NCBI RefSeq assembly: GCF_020073815.1
Contig: NZ_JAIQZJ010000005.1
Coordinates: 62,001 to 126,000 of the forward strand
Direction: 5' to 3'
Source: Nocardioides mangrovi
GTDB taxonomy: Bacteria > Actinomycetota > Actinomycetes > Propionibacteriales > Nocardioidaceae
Length of the DNA: 64,000 bases
The notes below the pieces were generated by a model, which worked only from the letters and a program-made list of their open reading frames with translations, was not told the DNA's origin and made no database searches. Every line of letters begins with the position of its first letter. The first letter of the stretch is position 1. This document shows, in pieces, positions 44,926 to 53,578 of the stretch. The position numbers and the translations under genes were made by a program.

Positions 44926-45267
44926 GTGTCCGCCCGGGTCCTGGCGACCGACGCCTTCACCGTCCCGCTGACCGACGAGAGCCACCCCGGCATCTGGGTG
45001 GACGGCGGCTGGCCGACCGCGCACACCGCGCTGCTCGCCGAGGTCGGCGGGACCAACGTGTCGGTCTGGGAGATCACCGACGGGGTCGTCTCCGACATCG
45101 AGAACGACGAGGTCCTGCTGGTCCTCGTCGGTGCCGGGCGTCTACGTTTCGAGGACGGTGACACGATCGAGCTGCAGCCCGGGGCGTGCGTGCGCGTCCG
45201 GGCCGGCGACCGCACCGAGTGGACCGTGCTCAGCACGGTCCGCGCCCTGAGCATCACCCAGCGCTGA
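44926..45267 (+). CDS. Cupin-domain protein
   Basis: 113 residues from GTG 44926. Single cupin barrel: SDIENDEVLLVLVGAGRLRFEDGDTIELQPGACVRVRAGDRTEWTV divided by loops; the first cupin motif G-x5-H-x-H has no His-x-His here, so metal binding is unclear. Family members of the DUF861 type (ureidoglycolate-like) look similar (EWTVL near the end). Lies between alanine dehydrogenase and an aldehyde dehydrogenase on the same strand; role in amino acid use inferred from position only. Confidence 0.78.
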   Translation: MSARVLATDAFTVPLTDESHPGIWVDGGWPTAHTALLAEVGGTNVSVWEITDGVVSDIENDEVLLVLVGAGRLRFEDGDTIELQPGACVRVRAGDRTEWTVLSTVRALSITQR

Positions 45268-45303
45268 CCTGACCGACGACCGAGCACAACCGAGGGAGAC
45301 ACC

Positions 45304-46644
45304 ATGACGCAGTACGCCGTGACCGACCCGAGCACCGGTGAGCTGGTGCGGGAGGTGCCGACCGACTCCGACGAGCAGGTGCTGGCCGCGGTGGCCAAGG
45401 CCCAGGCGGCGTACCAGTCCTGGGGTCGCACCAGCACGGTCGCCGAGCGTGCCGCGCTGATCCGCCGGGTCGCCGAGCTCCACTACGAGCGCCGCAAGGA
45501 GCTCGCCGCGATCATGAACCGCGAGATGGGCAAGCCCATGCCGCAGGCCGTCGGCGAGGTGAAGTTCAGCGCCGCGATCTACGAGTACTACGCCGACAAC
45601 GCCGAGAAGTTCCTGGCCGACGAGCCGATCGACCTGCTCGACGGCGAGGGCAGCGCCGTCGTACGCCGCCGTCCGCTGGGCGTGCTGCTCGGGATCATGC
45701 CGTGGAACTACCCCGCCTACCAGGTCGCCCGCTTCGCCGGCCCCAACCTGACCGCGGGCAACACGATCGTGCTCAAGCACGCGCCGCAGTGCCCCGACTC
45801 CGCCGCCGCCCTCGAGCAGATCTTCAAGGACGCCGGCTACCCCGACGGCGCCTACGTCAACATCTTCGCCAGCAACGAGCAGATCGAGCAGGTCATCGCC
45901 GACCCGCGCGTCCAGGGCGTCTCGCTCACCGGCTCCGAGCGCGCCGGCGCCGCCGTCGCCGAGATCGCGGGCCGCAACCTGAAGAAGGTCGTCCTCGAGC
46001 TCGGTGGCTCCGACCCCTTCATCGTGCTCGGCTCCGACGACCTCGACGCGACCGTCGAGGCCGCCGTCGAGGCGCGGCTGGAGAACACCGGCCAGGCCTG
46101 CAACGCCGCCAAGCGGATGATCGTGCACGAGGACCTGTACGACGACTTCGTCGCCAAGTTCACCGAGAAGATCCTGGCCGCGGGATCGGCGCCGCTGTCC
46201 TCGACCGCGGCCGCCGAGCGGCTCGAGCAGCAGGTCGCCGCCGCCGTCTCCGACGGTGCCAGCCTGGCCAGCTCCGGCGACCGCGAGGGCGCCCACTACC
46301 CGGCCGGCGTGCTCACCGGGATCGACCGCGCGAGCGCGTCGTACCGCGAGGAGCTCTTCGGCCCGGTGGCCATGGTCTTCAAGGTCGGCTCGGAGGAGGA
46401 GGCCGTCGAGGTCGCCAACGACACGTCGTACGGCCTGGGCTCCTACGTCTTCAGCAACGACGCCGAGCAGGCGGCCCGCGTCGCCGACCAGATCGACGCC
46501 GGCATGGTCTTCGTCAACGGGGTCGGCGCCGAGGGCGTCGAGCTGCCGTTCGGCGGCGTGAAGCGCTCCGGCTTCGGTCGCGAGCTCGGTCGCTTCGGCA
46601 TCGACGAGTTCGTCAACAAGAAGCTGATCCGCACCGTCGGCTGA
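45304..46644 (+). CDS. Aldehyde dehydrogenase, succinate-semialdehyde type
   Basis: 446 residues, slightly shorter than typical ALDH. Cofactor loop LTGSERAGAAVAEI, catalytic Glu in VLELGGSDPFI and Cys in NTGQACNAAKR. The N-terminal TDPSTGELVREVPT and PWNYPAYQVARFAGPNL resemble NAD-dependent succinate-semialdehyde dehydrogenases used in GABA breakdown. The loop before residue 300 (AAGSAPLSSTAAAERL) is shortened relative to the family. A GGGAG ribosome site precedes ATG 45304. It is the third gene of the ald run. Confidence 0.88.
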   Translation: MTQYAVTDPSTGELVREVPTDSDEQVLAAVAKAQAAYQSWGRTSTVAERAALIRRVAELHYERRKELAAIMNREMGKPMPQAVGEVKFSAAIYEYYADNAEKFLADEPIDLLDGEGSAVVRRRPLGVLLGIMPWNYPAYQVARFAGPNLTAGNTIVLKHAPQCPDSAAALEQIFKDAGYPDGAYVNIFASNEQIEQVIADPRVQGVSLTGSERAGAAVAEIAGRNLKKVVLELGGSDPFIVLGSDDLDATVEAAVEARLENTGQACNAAKRMIVHEDLYDDFVAKFTEKILAAGSAPLSSTAAAERLEQQVAAAVSDGASLASSGDREGAHYPAGVLTGIDRASASYREELFGPVAMVFKVGSEEEAVEVANDTSYGLGSYVFSNDAEQAARVADQIDAGMVFVNGVGAEGVELPFGGVKRSGFGRELGRFGIDEFVNKKLIRTVG

Positions 46645-46716
46645 TCCCGACATCCCCACAGGTTTCGCACAGGAGACCCACCGGGAGCACTCAGCAGAGG
46701 CACCGATGCTGGTGCC

Positions 46717-48126
46717 GTGACCGCGAGCGTGACCGTGCCGGCCCCGGTGTCCCGGAGTGCGCCGGGACCGGCATCGCGCGCTCGCCTGGACGCGGCCGTC
46801 CGTACGGCGGCCGTGCTGGCGCTGTGGGCCGGGCTGCTGCTCGTCACCTACTGGTGGGTGGCCGACGGCGGGGTCGAGGACCTCGGCGGATGGGCGAGCG
46901 GCCTCACCTCGCTCGGCCAGCTCGCCGGCCTCGCCGCGTCGGTCCTGCTGCTCGCCCAGGTCGTGCTGATGGCGCGGGTGCCGGCGCTCGAGCGGGCCTT
47001 CGGCCAGGACCGGCTCGCCCGCGGGCACCGCCTCGTCGGGTTCACCTCCTTCGACCTGATGGTCGTGCACGTCGTCCTGATCACGTGGGGGTACGCCGCC
47101 GGCGACCTCGTCCGGATCCCCATCACCTTCTGGGACCTGACCGTCGACTACCCGGGCATGCTGCTCGCGGTGGCCGGGACGCTCTGCCTCGTGATGGTCG
47201 TGGTCACGAGCATCCGCGCCGCGCGGCGCCGGCTGCGCTACGAGTCCTGGCACCTGCTCCACCTCTACGCCTACCTCGGCGTCGGCCTCGCGCTGCCGCA
47301 CCAGCTCTGGAGCGGCCAGCACTTCACCTCCTCGGTCGCGCGCACCGTCTTCTGGTGGACCGCGTGGGCGGCGACCGCCGCCGCCGTCCTGACCTGGCGG
47401 GTCGGGCTGCCGCTGTGGCGCACCGTGCGCCACGACCTGCGGGTCGCGTCCGTCGTACCCGAGGGTCACGGGATCGTGTCGGTCCACCTGACCGGCCGTC
47501 GGCTCGACCGGCTGCGGGTCGAGGCGGGGCAGTTCTTCCTGTGGCGCTTCGCCGGACGGCCCGGCTGGACCCGCGCCAACCCCTACTCGCTGTCCGCAGC
47601 CCCGAACGGCCGCAGCCTGCGGATCACCGTCCAGGCGGCCGGCGACGGCAGCGCCTCGCTGGCCGCGCTGCGGCCCGGGACGCGGGTCGTGGTCGAGGGC
47701 CCCTTCGGCCGGCTCTCGCCCCGAGCCCGCTCGCGGCGCAAGGTCGCGCTCATCGGCGCCGGCGTCGGCATGGCCCCGATCCGCGCCCTCGCCGAGGGCC
47801 TCGACTACGGCCCCGGCGAGGCGGTCGTCCTGCACCGCTACCGCGACGAGCCGCTCTTCGCGGCCGAATTCGTCGCCCTCATGCAGCAGCGGGGGCTCGA
47901 GGTGCTCGCCCTGCCGGGCCCGCGGCGCGCACCGGACTCCTGGCTGGGCCAGGGTGCCGCCGGCCCGCACGCCGACCTCGACGCGCTGATGTTCTGGATC
48001 CCCGACCTCGCCGAGCGCGACGTCTACCTCTGCGGTCCGTCGCCCTGGGCGGACCTGGTCCGTGCGGACCTCCGCCGGGCGGGTCTTCCGCCCGAGCGGC
48101 TCCACGTCGAGACCTTCGGTTGGTGA
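46717..48126 (+). CDS. Ferric-reductase-like transmembrane flavocytochrome / FNR protein
   Basis: 469 residues from GTG 46717. Six transmembrane helices (about residues 28-48, 62-83, 105-127, 145-165, 180-197, 207-226) with conserved His pairs for heme (LMVVHVV, SWHLLHLY, ALPHQLW). An FAD-binding domain (AGQFFLWRF, NPYSLSAAPN) and NAD-binding domain (IGAGVGMAPIRALAEG, YLCGPSPW) follow. It takes electrons from NAD(P)H and moves them across the membrane. The next two genes encode an FMN-binding partner and an ApbE flavin transferase, so it likely feeds an outer flavoprotein. Confidence 0.9.
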   Translation: MTASVTVPAPVSRSAPGPASRARLDAAVRTAAVLALWAGLLLVTYWWVADGGVEDLGGWASGLTSLGQLAGLAASVLLLAQVVLMARVPALERAFGQDRLARGHRLVGFTSFDLMVVHVVLITWGYAAGDLVRIPITFWDLTVDYPGMLLAVAGTLCLVMVVVTSIRAARRRLRYESWHLLHLYAYLGVGLALPHQLWSGQHFTSSVARTVFWWTAWAATAAAVLTWRVGLPLWRTVRHDLRVASVVPEGHGIVSVHLTGRRLDRLRVEAGQFFLWRFAGRPGWTRANPYSLSAAPNGRSLRITVQAAGDGSASLAALRPGTRVVVEGPFGRLSPRARSRRKVALIGAGVGMAPIRALAEGLDYGPGEAVVLHRYRDEPLFAAEFVALMQQRGLEVLALPGPRRAPDSWLGQGAAGPHADLDALMFWIPDLAERDVYLCGPSPWADLVRADLRRAGLPPERLHVETFGW

Positions 48127-48130
48127 CCGC

Positions 48131-48583
48131 GTGAAGAAGATCGTCCTCGTCCTCGCCGGCACCGTCTCCGTGGTGGTGCTGCTCTTCGGCTACGACACCT
48201 CGACGTCCGGACCGCTCTCCACCGGATCGCAGACCTCGGTGGTGAGCGGCAGCGGTGCGACCGGCAGTGGCGCGAGCGGCAGCGGTACGACCGCCGCACC
48301 GGCCGCGGGCACCACCGTCACCGGTGACACCGCCCAGACCCAGTGGGGACCGGTGCAGGTCGAGCTGACCCTGGACGGCAGCACGATCACCGACGTCTCG
48401 GTCGTGCAGTACCCGAACGGCAACGGCCGCGACCAGGAGATCAACTCCTACGCGCTGCCGATCCTGGTCCAGGAGACGATCGACGCCCAGAGCGCCGACA
48501 TCGACATGGTCAGCGGGGCGACCGTCACGAGCACCGGCTACGTCCAGTCCCTGCAGAGCGCGATCGACCAGGTGTCCGCGTGA
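48131..48583 (+). CDS. FMN-binding domain protein, exported
   Basis: 150 residues from GTG 48131, 4 bp after the previous stop. N-terminal anchor or signal helix (KKIVLVLAGTVSVVVLLFGY) is followed by a Ser/Gly/Thr-rich linker and an FMN_bind domain. The flavinylation motif is DMVSGATVTSTGY: FMN is attached to the Thr of SGAT by ApbE. The domain faces outside the cell. It ends in the GTGA overlap with the apbE gene, which supplies the modification, so both proteins work with the reductase. Confidence 0.88.
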   Translation: MKKIVLVLAGTVSVVVLLFGYDTSTSGPLSTGSQTSVVSGSGATGSGASGSGTTAAPAAGTTVTGDTAQTQWGPVQVELTLDGSTITDVSVVQYPNGNGRDQEINSYALPILVQETIDAQSADIDMVSGATVTSTGYVQSLQSAIDQVSA

Positions 48584-49338
48584 CCGACCCGGTCTGGCGC
48601 GCGGTCGAGCAGGTCATGGGCCTGCCGATCAGCGTCGCGCTCCGCGGGCGGCACGCCGGCTCGCCTGCCGGCGCGGCGACCTGGGCGGCGGTCGTCGACG
48701 ACCTGCGGGCCGTGGACGCGGCGTACAGCTCCTACCTGCCGGACTCCTGGGTCTCGCGGCGCCGCCGCGGCGAGGACGCGCCGGCGCCGGAGGGGCTCGG
48801 TGAGGTGCTGGACCTCGCCGAGCAGGCGCGGCGCCAGTCCGGTGGCGCCTTCGACGTACGCCGAGGCGACGTGCTCGACCTCGACGGCGTCGTGAAGGGC
48901 TGGGCCGTGGCGCGAGCGGCGCAGCGGTTCCGCGCGCTCGACGAGACCGACTCGTGCCTGTCCGGGGGAGGGGACATGGCCTGCTGGACCGCCGACCCGG
49001 ACGGCCGGCCGTGGGAGATCGGCATCGAGCACCCGCTGGACCCCGGACGACTGGTGGCCCGGGTGCCGGTCGCCCGCGGCGCGGTCGCGACGTCCGGCAC
49101 CGCTCACCGGGGTGCGCACATCGTCGACGCGCGCACCGGCCTGGCGCCGGCCGGCCTCGCGTCGGTGACCGTCATCGGCGCGGACCTGACCTGGGTCGAC
49201 ATCGAGGCGACGGCCGCCTTCGCGCTCGGCGTCGACGGGATCGACTGGCTGCGCGCGCGGCCGGGCCGCAGCGGGCTCGTGGTCCACACGGACGGCACGG
49301 TCGAGGCGTGGTCCTCGGCTGACGCCTACCGGAGCTGA
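48580..49338 (+). CDS. apbE: FAD:protein FMN transferase ApbE
   Basis: 252 residues from GTG 48580, GTGA overlap with the FMN-binding gene. Motifs: DAAYSSYLPDS, DLDGVVKGWAVARA (Mg/FAD site), CLSGGGDMACW and TSGTAHRGAHIVDARTG. The enzyme cuts FAD and links FMN to Thr of the preceding protein. It lacks a signal peptide and is shorter than Gram-negative ApbE (about 330 residues), so it probably acts inside the cell before or during export. Its end overlaps the convergent pdxY by 13 bp. Confidence 0.9.
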   Translation: MTDPVWRAVEQVMGLPISVALRGRHAGSPAGAATWAAVVDDLRAVDAAYSSYLPDSWVSRRRRGEDAPAPEGLGEVLDLAEQARRQSGGAFDVRRGDVLDLDGVVKGWAVARAAQRFRALDETDSCLSGGGDMACWTADPDGRPWEIGIEHPLDPGRLVARVPVARGAVATSGTAHRGAHIVDARTGLAPAGLASVTVIGADLTWVDIEATAAFALGVDGIDWLRARPGRSGLVVHTDGTVEAWSSADAYRS

Positions 49339-50177
49339 CGGGTCACGAACGTCATCGGCGGCTCGGCGATCTCGTCCTGGGCCGCGACCAGCTGGATCTC
49401 ACGGGTGCCGGCGGCGATGGTCCGCTCGAGGATCGCGAAGACCGAGGACGTCGTGCGCGCGAGCGCCTCGGCGGCGGAGCCGGTGGTGCGCAGGTGGGCC
49501 AGGTAGAGGGCGGCGGTGACGTCGCCGCAGCCGTTGGGGGTGATCGGCAGCAGGGGAGTCTCGACCGCCCAGGCGCCCTGGTCGGAGACGGCGATGACGT
49601 CGAGCTTGCCCTCGGGCACGTCGCCGTGCAGCACGCTGGTGACCAGCACGTCGCGGGGGCCGCGGTCGCGCACGTCGTCGACGGCGTCGAGGATCTCCGT
49701 CAGGGTCGAGGTCGTGCGCCCCGCGAGGAAGTCGAGCTCGAAGTGGTTGGGCGTGAGGATGTCGGCCGCGGGCACGACCGTGTCGCGCATGAACTCCGGG
49801 ATCCCCGGCCGCACGAACATCCCGCGACCCACGTCGCCCATCACCGGGTCGCAGCAGTAGACCGCGTCCGGGTTGAGCTCCTTCACCCGCGCGACCGCGT
49901 CGAGGATGATGCCGCCGACCGCCGGGTCGCCCTGGTAGCCGGACAGCACCGCGTCGACCTCGCCGAGCACGCCCCGGTCGTCGATGCCGGCGATCACCTC
50001 GCGGACGTCCTCGGGTGGCAGGAGCGGTCCGCGCCACGCGCCGTACCCGGTGTGGTTGGAGAAGTGCACGGTGAGGACCGGCCAGATCTCGTGGCCCAGG
50101 CGCTGCAGCGGGAAGACGGCGGCGGAGTTGCCGACGTGTCCGTAGGCGACCGAGGACTGGATGGAGAGGATCTGCAC
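49326..50177 (-). CDS. pdxY: Pyridoxal kinase PdxY
   Basis: 283 residues, standard size. Ribokinase-superfamily enzyme that phosphorylates pyridoxal for the B6 salvage pathway. N-terminal SIQSSVAYGHVGNSAA, VLTVHFSNHTGY and AVLSGYQGD, then YCCDPVMGD and TPNHFELDFLAG motifs, and the ATP/catalytic segment PNGCGDVTAALYLAHL (GxGD with Asp as base). It is convergent with apbE and divergent from the GMC oxidoreductase; the latter's KstR-like box lies 39 bp upstream of pdxY. Confidence 0.94.
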   Translation of the reverse strand: MQILSIQSSVAYGHVGNSAAVFPLQRLGHEIWPVLTVHFSNHTGYGAWRGPLLPPEDVREVIAGIDDRGVLGEVDAVLSGYQGDPAVGGIILDAVARVKELNPDAVYCCDPVMGDVGRGMFVRPGIPEFMRDTVVPAADILTPNHFELDFLAGRTTSTLTEILDAVDDVRDRGPRDVLVTSVLHGDVPEGKLDVIAVSDQGAWAVETPLLPITPNGCGDVTAALYLAHLRTTGSAAEALARTTSSVFAILERTIAAGTREIQLVAAQDEIAEPPMTFVTRQLR

Positions 50178-50215
50178 CGGTCGATCTTCTCGCGGCGCGC
50201 CGTTGGCTCGCGAAC

Positions 50216-50229
50216 TAGAACAAGTTACA
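50216..50229 (+). promoter_or_regulatory. KstR-type operator (TnnAACnnGTTnnA) before GMC oxidoreductase
   Basis: TAGAACAAGTTACA matches all fixed positions of the KstR consensus; flanks AACT and AGTT extend the palindrome. It lies 43 bp before the GMC start at 50272 and may also affect pdxY. Confidence 0.65.
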
Positions 50230-50271
50230 GTTGGCCCGGTTCACATTCCGTCGGTATGTCATGGGGTCCTG

Positions 50272-51894
50272 GTGGCGAAGAAGCAGTACACGAACGAAGC
50301 CGACTACGTCGTCGTGGGCTCCGGCAGCTCGGGCGCCACGATCGCCGGTCGGCTCGCACAGTCGGGTGCGAGCGTGATCGTGCTGGAGGCGGGCAAGAGC
50401 GACGAGCAGTACCTCGTCAAGAAGCCCGGGATGATCGGCCCGATGCACGCCGAGCCGAAGCTCAAGCGGCGCGTCGACTGGGGCCTCTACTCCACCCCGC
50501 AGAAGCACCTGCTCGACCGCACCATGCCGGTGCCGCGCGGCAAGGTCCTCGGCGGATCCAGCTCGATCAACGGCATGGTCTACGTGCGCGGCAACCGCGC
50601 CAACTACGACTCCTGGGCCGCCGAGGGGTGCGCCGGCTGGGACGCCGACACCGTCAACCGGGCCTACCGCCGGATGGAGGACTTCGAGGACGGCGCCGAC
50701 GACTACCGCGGGGCCGGCGGCCCGATCCGGGTCACCCGCAACGCCGCCCCGCAGGAGGGGTCGCTGCAGTTCCTGCAGGCGACCGCCGACGCACTCGGCG
50801 TGAAGGTGCTCGACGACTACAACGCCGCGTCCCAGGAGGGCGTCAGCCGGATGCAGCAGAACGCCGCCGGCGGCCTGCGCTACTCCGCGTCCCGGGGCTA
50901 CCTCCACCACCTCGCGCCGCCGACGGTGGAGATCCAGACCGAGGTCCTCGCCCGCCGCGTGGTGATCGAGAACGGCCGCGCCACCGGGGTCGAGGTCACC
51001 GACAAGGACGGCGTACGACGGACGGTGCGGGCGGCCAAGGAGGTCATCCTCTCCGCCGGCTTCGTGGGCTCGGCCCAGCTGCTGATGCTCTCCGGCATCG
51101 GCCACGCCCAGCACCTGCGCGACCACGGCATCGAGGTCGTCGCCGACCTGCCGGTGGGCGACAACCTCCAGGACCACCTCTTCCACGCGCTGACCTTCCG
51201 GGCCACGTCGTCGCGGATGCGCGGCACCCCGGCGTTCTTCGCCAAGGGGGTGCTGCAGGAGGCGCTGCGGCCCGGGAAGACGTTCCTGGCCAACTCGGTC
51301 TTCGAGTCGGTCGCCTTCGTGCGTACCTCGCTCGCGACGGACGCGCCCGACCTCCAGCTGCACCTGCTGCCGTGGGCCTACCCGGCCGGCAACCAGGACG
51401 AGCCGATCCGGCACGAGGTCGACACCAAGCCGGCGATCACGATCCTCAGCACGCTGATCTACCCGCGCAGCCGGGGCACGCTGCGGCTCGCGTCGGCCGA
51501 CCCGACGGTCTCGCCGGCGATCGACTTCGGCTACCTCTCCGACGACGCCGACCTCGACGTCCTCGCCGAAGGCTCGGAGATGGTCCGCGAGATCATGGGA
51601 AGCGCGGCGTTCGGCGGCTCGATCCCGGGCGAGCTGCACCCCGGCGCCGGCGTACGCGGAGACGAGCTGCGGCAGACGATCCGGCGGCGCGCGACGTCGG
51701 TCTACCACGGCGTCGGCACCTGCCGGATGGGCGTCGACGAGCTCGCCGTCGTCACGCCGGACCTCAAGGTCAAGGGCGTCGAAGGCCTGCGGGTCTGCGA
51801 CGCCTCCGTGATGCCGTCGATCACCGGCGGCAACACCAACGCACCGGCCATCATGATCGGAGAGCGCGGGGCCGACCTCGTGCTCGGTCGTTAG
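50272..51894 (+). CDS. GMC-family FAD oxidoreductase (choline-dehydrogenase-like)
   Basis: 540 residues from GTG 50272. FAD motif YVVVGSGSSGATIAGRLAQSG at the N-terminus, GMC signature 1 GKVLGGSSSINGMVYVRG and signature 2 SAGFVGSAQLLMLSGIG. The catalytic His/Asn pair is in SVYHGVGTCRMG (His) and GNTNAPAIMIGE (Asn). It oxidises an alcohol to an aldehyde with FAD. The next gene, an aldehyde dehydrogenase, starts 12 bp later and could finish the oxidation to acid. A KstR-like operator lies in its promoter. Confidence 0.9.
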   Translation: MAKKQYTNEADYVVVGSGSSGATIAGRLAQSGASVIVLEAGKSDEQYLVKKPGMIGPMHAEPKLKRRVDWGLYSTPQKHLLDRTMPVPRGKVLGGSSSINGMVYVRGNRANYDSWAAEGCAGWDADTVNRAYRRMEDFEDGADDYRGAGGPIRVTRNAAPQEGSLQFLQATADALGVKVLDDYNAASQEGVSRMQQNAAGGLRYSASRGYLHHLAPPTVEIQTEVLARRVVIENGRATGVEVTDKDGVRRTVRAAKEVILSAGFVGSAQLLMLSGIGHAQHLRDHGIEVVADLPVGDNLQDHLFHALTFRATSSRMRGTPAFFAKGVLQEALRPGKTFLANSVFESVAFVRTSLATDAPDLQLHLLPWAYPAGNQDEPIRHEVDTKPAITILSTLIYPRSRGTLRLASADPTVSPAIDFGYLSDDADLDVLAEGSEMVREIMGSAAFGGSIPGELHPGAGVRGDELRQTIRRRATSVYHGVGTCRMGVDELAVVTPDLKVKGVEGLRVCDASVMPSITGGNTNAPAIMIGERGADLVLGR

Positions 51895-51906
51895 AAAGGC
51901 TCAGCC

Positions 51907-53466
51907 ATGGCACTCCAGCGTCCGGCCTCGCTCACCGACGACTTCCTCCAGGGCCTCGTCGCCCGGGTGCCGTCGACCAGCGGCGGCTCGTGGAAGCTCA
52001 CCGAGGTCTACACCGGCGACCTCCTCGTCGAGCTCCCCCAGTCGACGCCCGCCGACATCGAGCGGGCGTACGCCGAGGCGCGGGCGGCGCAGCGGGAGTG
52101 GGCGGCCTGGCCGCTCAAGGAGCGGCTGGCGGTCTTCAAGCGGGCGCACGCGCTCTTCATCGAGAACGCCCAGACCACCACCGACCTGATCCAGGCCGAG
52201 AGCGGCAAGAACCGCCGGATGGCGATCGAGGAGACCTGCGACCCGGTGATGGTGATGAGCCACTACCTCAAGCGGGCGCCGCACCTGCTCAAGCCGGTCA
52301 AGCGCGGCGGGCCGATCCCGATGCTGTCGACCTCGACCGAGATCCGGCAGCCCAAGGGCGTGGTCGCGATCATCGCGCCCTGGAACTTCCCCTTCGCCAC
52401 CGGTATCTCCGACTCCATCTCGGCGCTGATGGCCGGCAACGCGATCGTGCTCAAGCCGGACAACAAGACCGCGCTCTCGCCGCTCTACGGCATCTCGATG
52501 CTCGAGCAGGCCGGGCTGCCGAAGGGTCTCTTCCAGGTCGTGTGCGGTGAGGGCCCGGACGTCGGCCCGACGCTGATCGACCACGCCAACTACGTGATGT
52601 TCACCGGCTCCACCTCGACCGGGCGGGTGATCGGCGAGCGCGCCGGCCGCAACCTGATCGGCTGCTGCCTCGAGCTCGGCGGCAAGAACCCGATGATCGT
52701 CCTCGAGGACGCCGACCTCGACGAGGTCGTCCAGGGCGCGATCTTCGGCGCCTTCGGCAACACCGGCCAGATCTGCATGCACATCGAGCGGATGTACCTC
52801 CCCGAGTCGCGGTACGACGAGTTCCGCGACCGTTTCGTCGCGGCGACCGAGGCGCTGACCATCGGAGCGGCGTACGACTTCGGTCCCGACATGGGCTCGC
52901 TGGTCTCGCCCGACCACATGGAGCGGGTGCGCGCGCACGTCGACGACGCGGTCGCGAAGGGCGCGACCGTGCTCACCGGTGGGAAGGCGCGGCCCGACCT
53001 CGGGCCGGCGTTCTTCGAGCCGACGATCCTCGAGGGCGTCACCAAGGACATGCTCGCCGGCGTGACCGAGACCTTCGGGCCGGTCGTCGCGCTGCACCGC
53101 TACCGCACCGTCGACGAGGCGGTCGCGCTGGCCAACGACACCGACTACGGCCTCAACGCCTCGGTGTGGGGCGGCGACGTCGCGACCGCCTGCCAGGTGG
53201 GCATGCGGATCGAGTCCGGCAACGTCAACATCAACGACATCCTGGCCACGGCGTTCGCGTCCAAGGGCACGCCGTCCGGCGGCGTGAAGCAGTCCGGCGT
53301 CGGCGCCCGGCACGGCGACCAGGGCATGCTCAAGTACACCGACGTCCAGAACCTCGCCGTCCTCAAGAAGCAGGTCATGGGTGCCAAGCCCGGCCAGGAC
53401 TACGACACGTACGTCGCCGGGATGCTCGGCGGTCTGAAGATGATGCGGAAGACCCGCATCCGTTGA
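51907..53466 (+). CDS. gabD2: Succinic semialdehyde dehydrogenase GabD2-like
   Basis: 519 residues, the size of mycobacterial GabD2. GAAAGG site before ATG 51907. PWNFPFATGISDSISAL, FTGSTSTGRVIGERA (cofactor), CLELGGKNPMI (Glu) and NTGQICMHIERMY (Cys) mark the ALDH fold. It differs clearly from the other two ALDHs in the window. Coupled with the GMC oxidoreductase, it likely oxidises the aldehyde made there; true substrate uncertain. A hairpin (53492-53515) ends the pair. Confidence 0.88.
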   Translation: MALQRPASLTDDFLQGLVARVPSTSGGSWKLTEVYTGDLLVELPQSTPADIERAYAEARAAQREWAAWPLKERLAVFKRAHALFIENAQTTTDLIQAESGKNRRMAIEETCDPVMVMSHYLKRAPHLLKPVKRGGPIPMLSTSTEIRQPKGVVAIIAPWNFPFATGISDSISALMAGNAIVLKPDNKTALSPLYGISMLEQAGLPKGLFQVVCGEGPDVGPTLIDHANYVMFTGSTSTGRVIGERAGRNLIGCCLELGGKNPMIVLEDADLDEVVQGAIFGAFGNTGQICMHIERMYLPESRYDEFRDRFVAATEALTIGAAYDFGPDMGSLVSPDHMERVRAHVDDAVAKGATVLTGGKARPDLGPAFFEPTILEGVTKDMLAGVTETFGPVVALHRYRTVDEAVALANDTDYGLNASVWGGDVATACQVGMRIESGNVNINDILATAFASKGTPSGGVKQSGVGARHGDQGMLKYTDVQNLAVLKKQVMGAKPGQDYDTYVAGMLGGLKMMRKTRIR

Positions 53467-53491
53467 CCCGATCTGAAGGGGCCGAGCGCGT

Positions 53492-53515
53492 CGCAATCGG
53501 GCTCCGCCCGATGCG
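53492..53515 (+). terminator. Stem-loop after gabD2-like gene
   Basis: CGC-A-ATCGGGC (53492-53502) pairs with GCCCGAT-GCG (53506-53515) across a TCC loop with one bulged A, 25 bp past the stop. Confidence 0.6.
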
Positions 53516-53578
53516 GCTCCGCCGCGGCGCCACGCTGCCGGCCGCTGACCTGACCGGGCGCGTCGTACTGTCGCTCCC

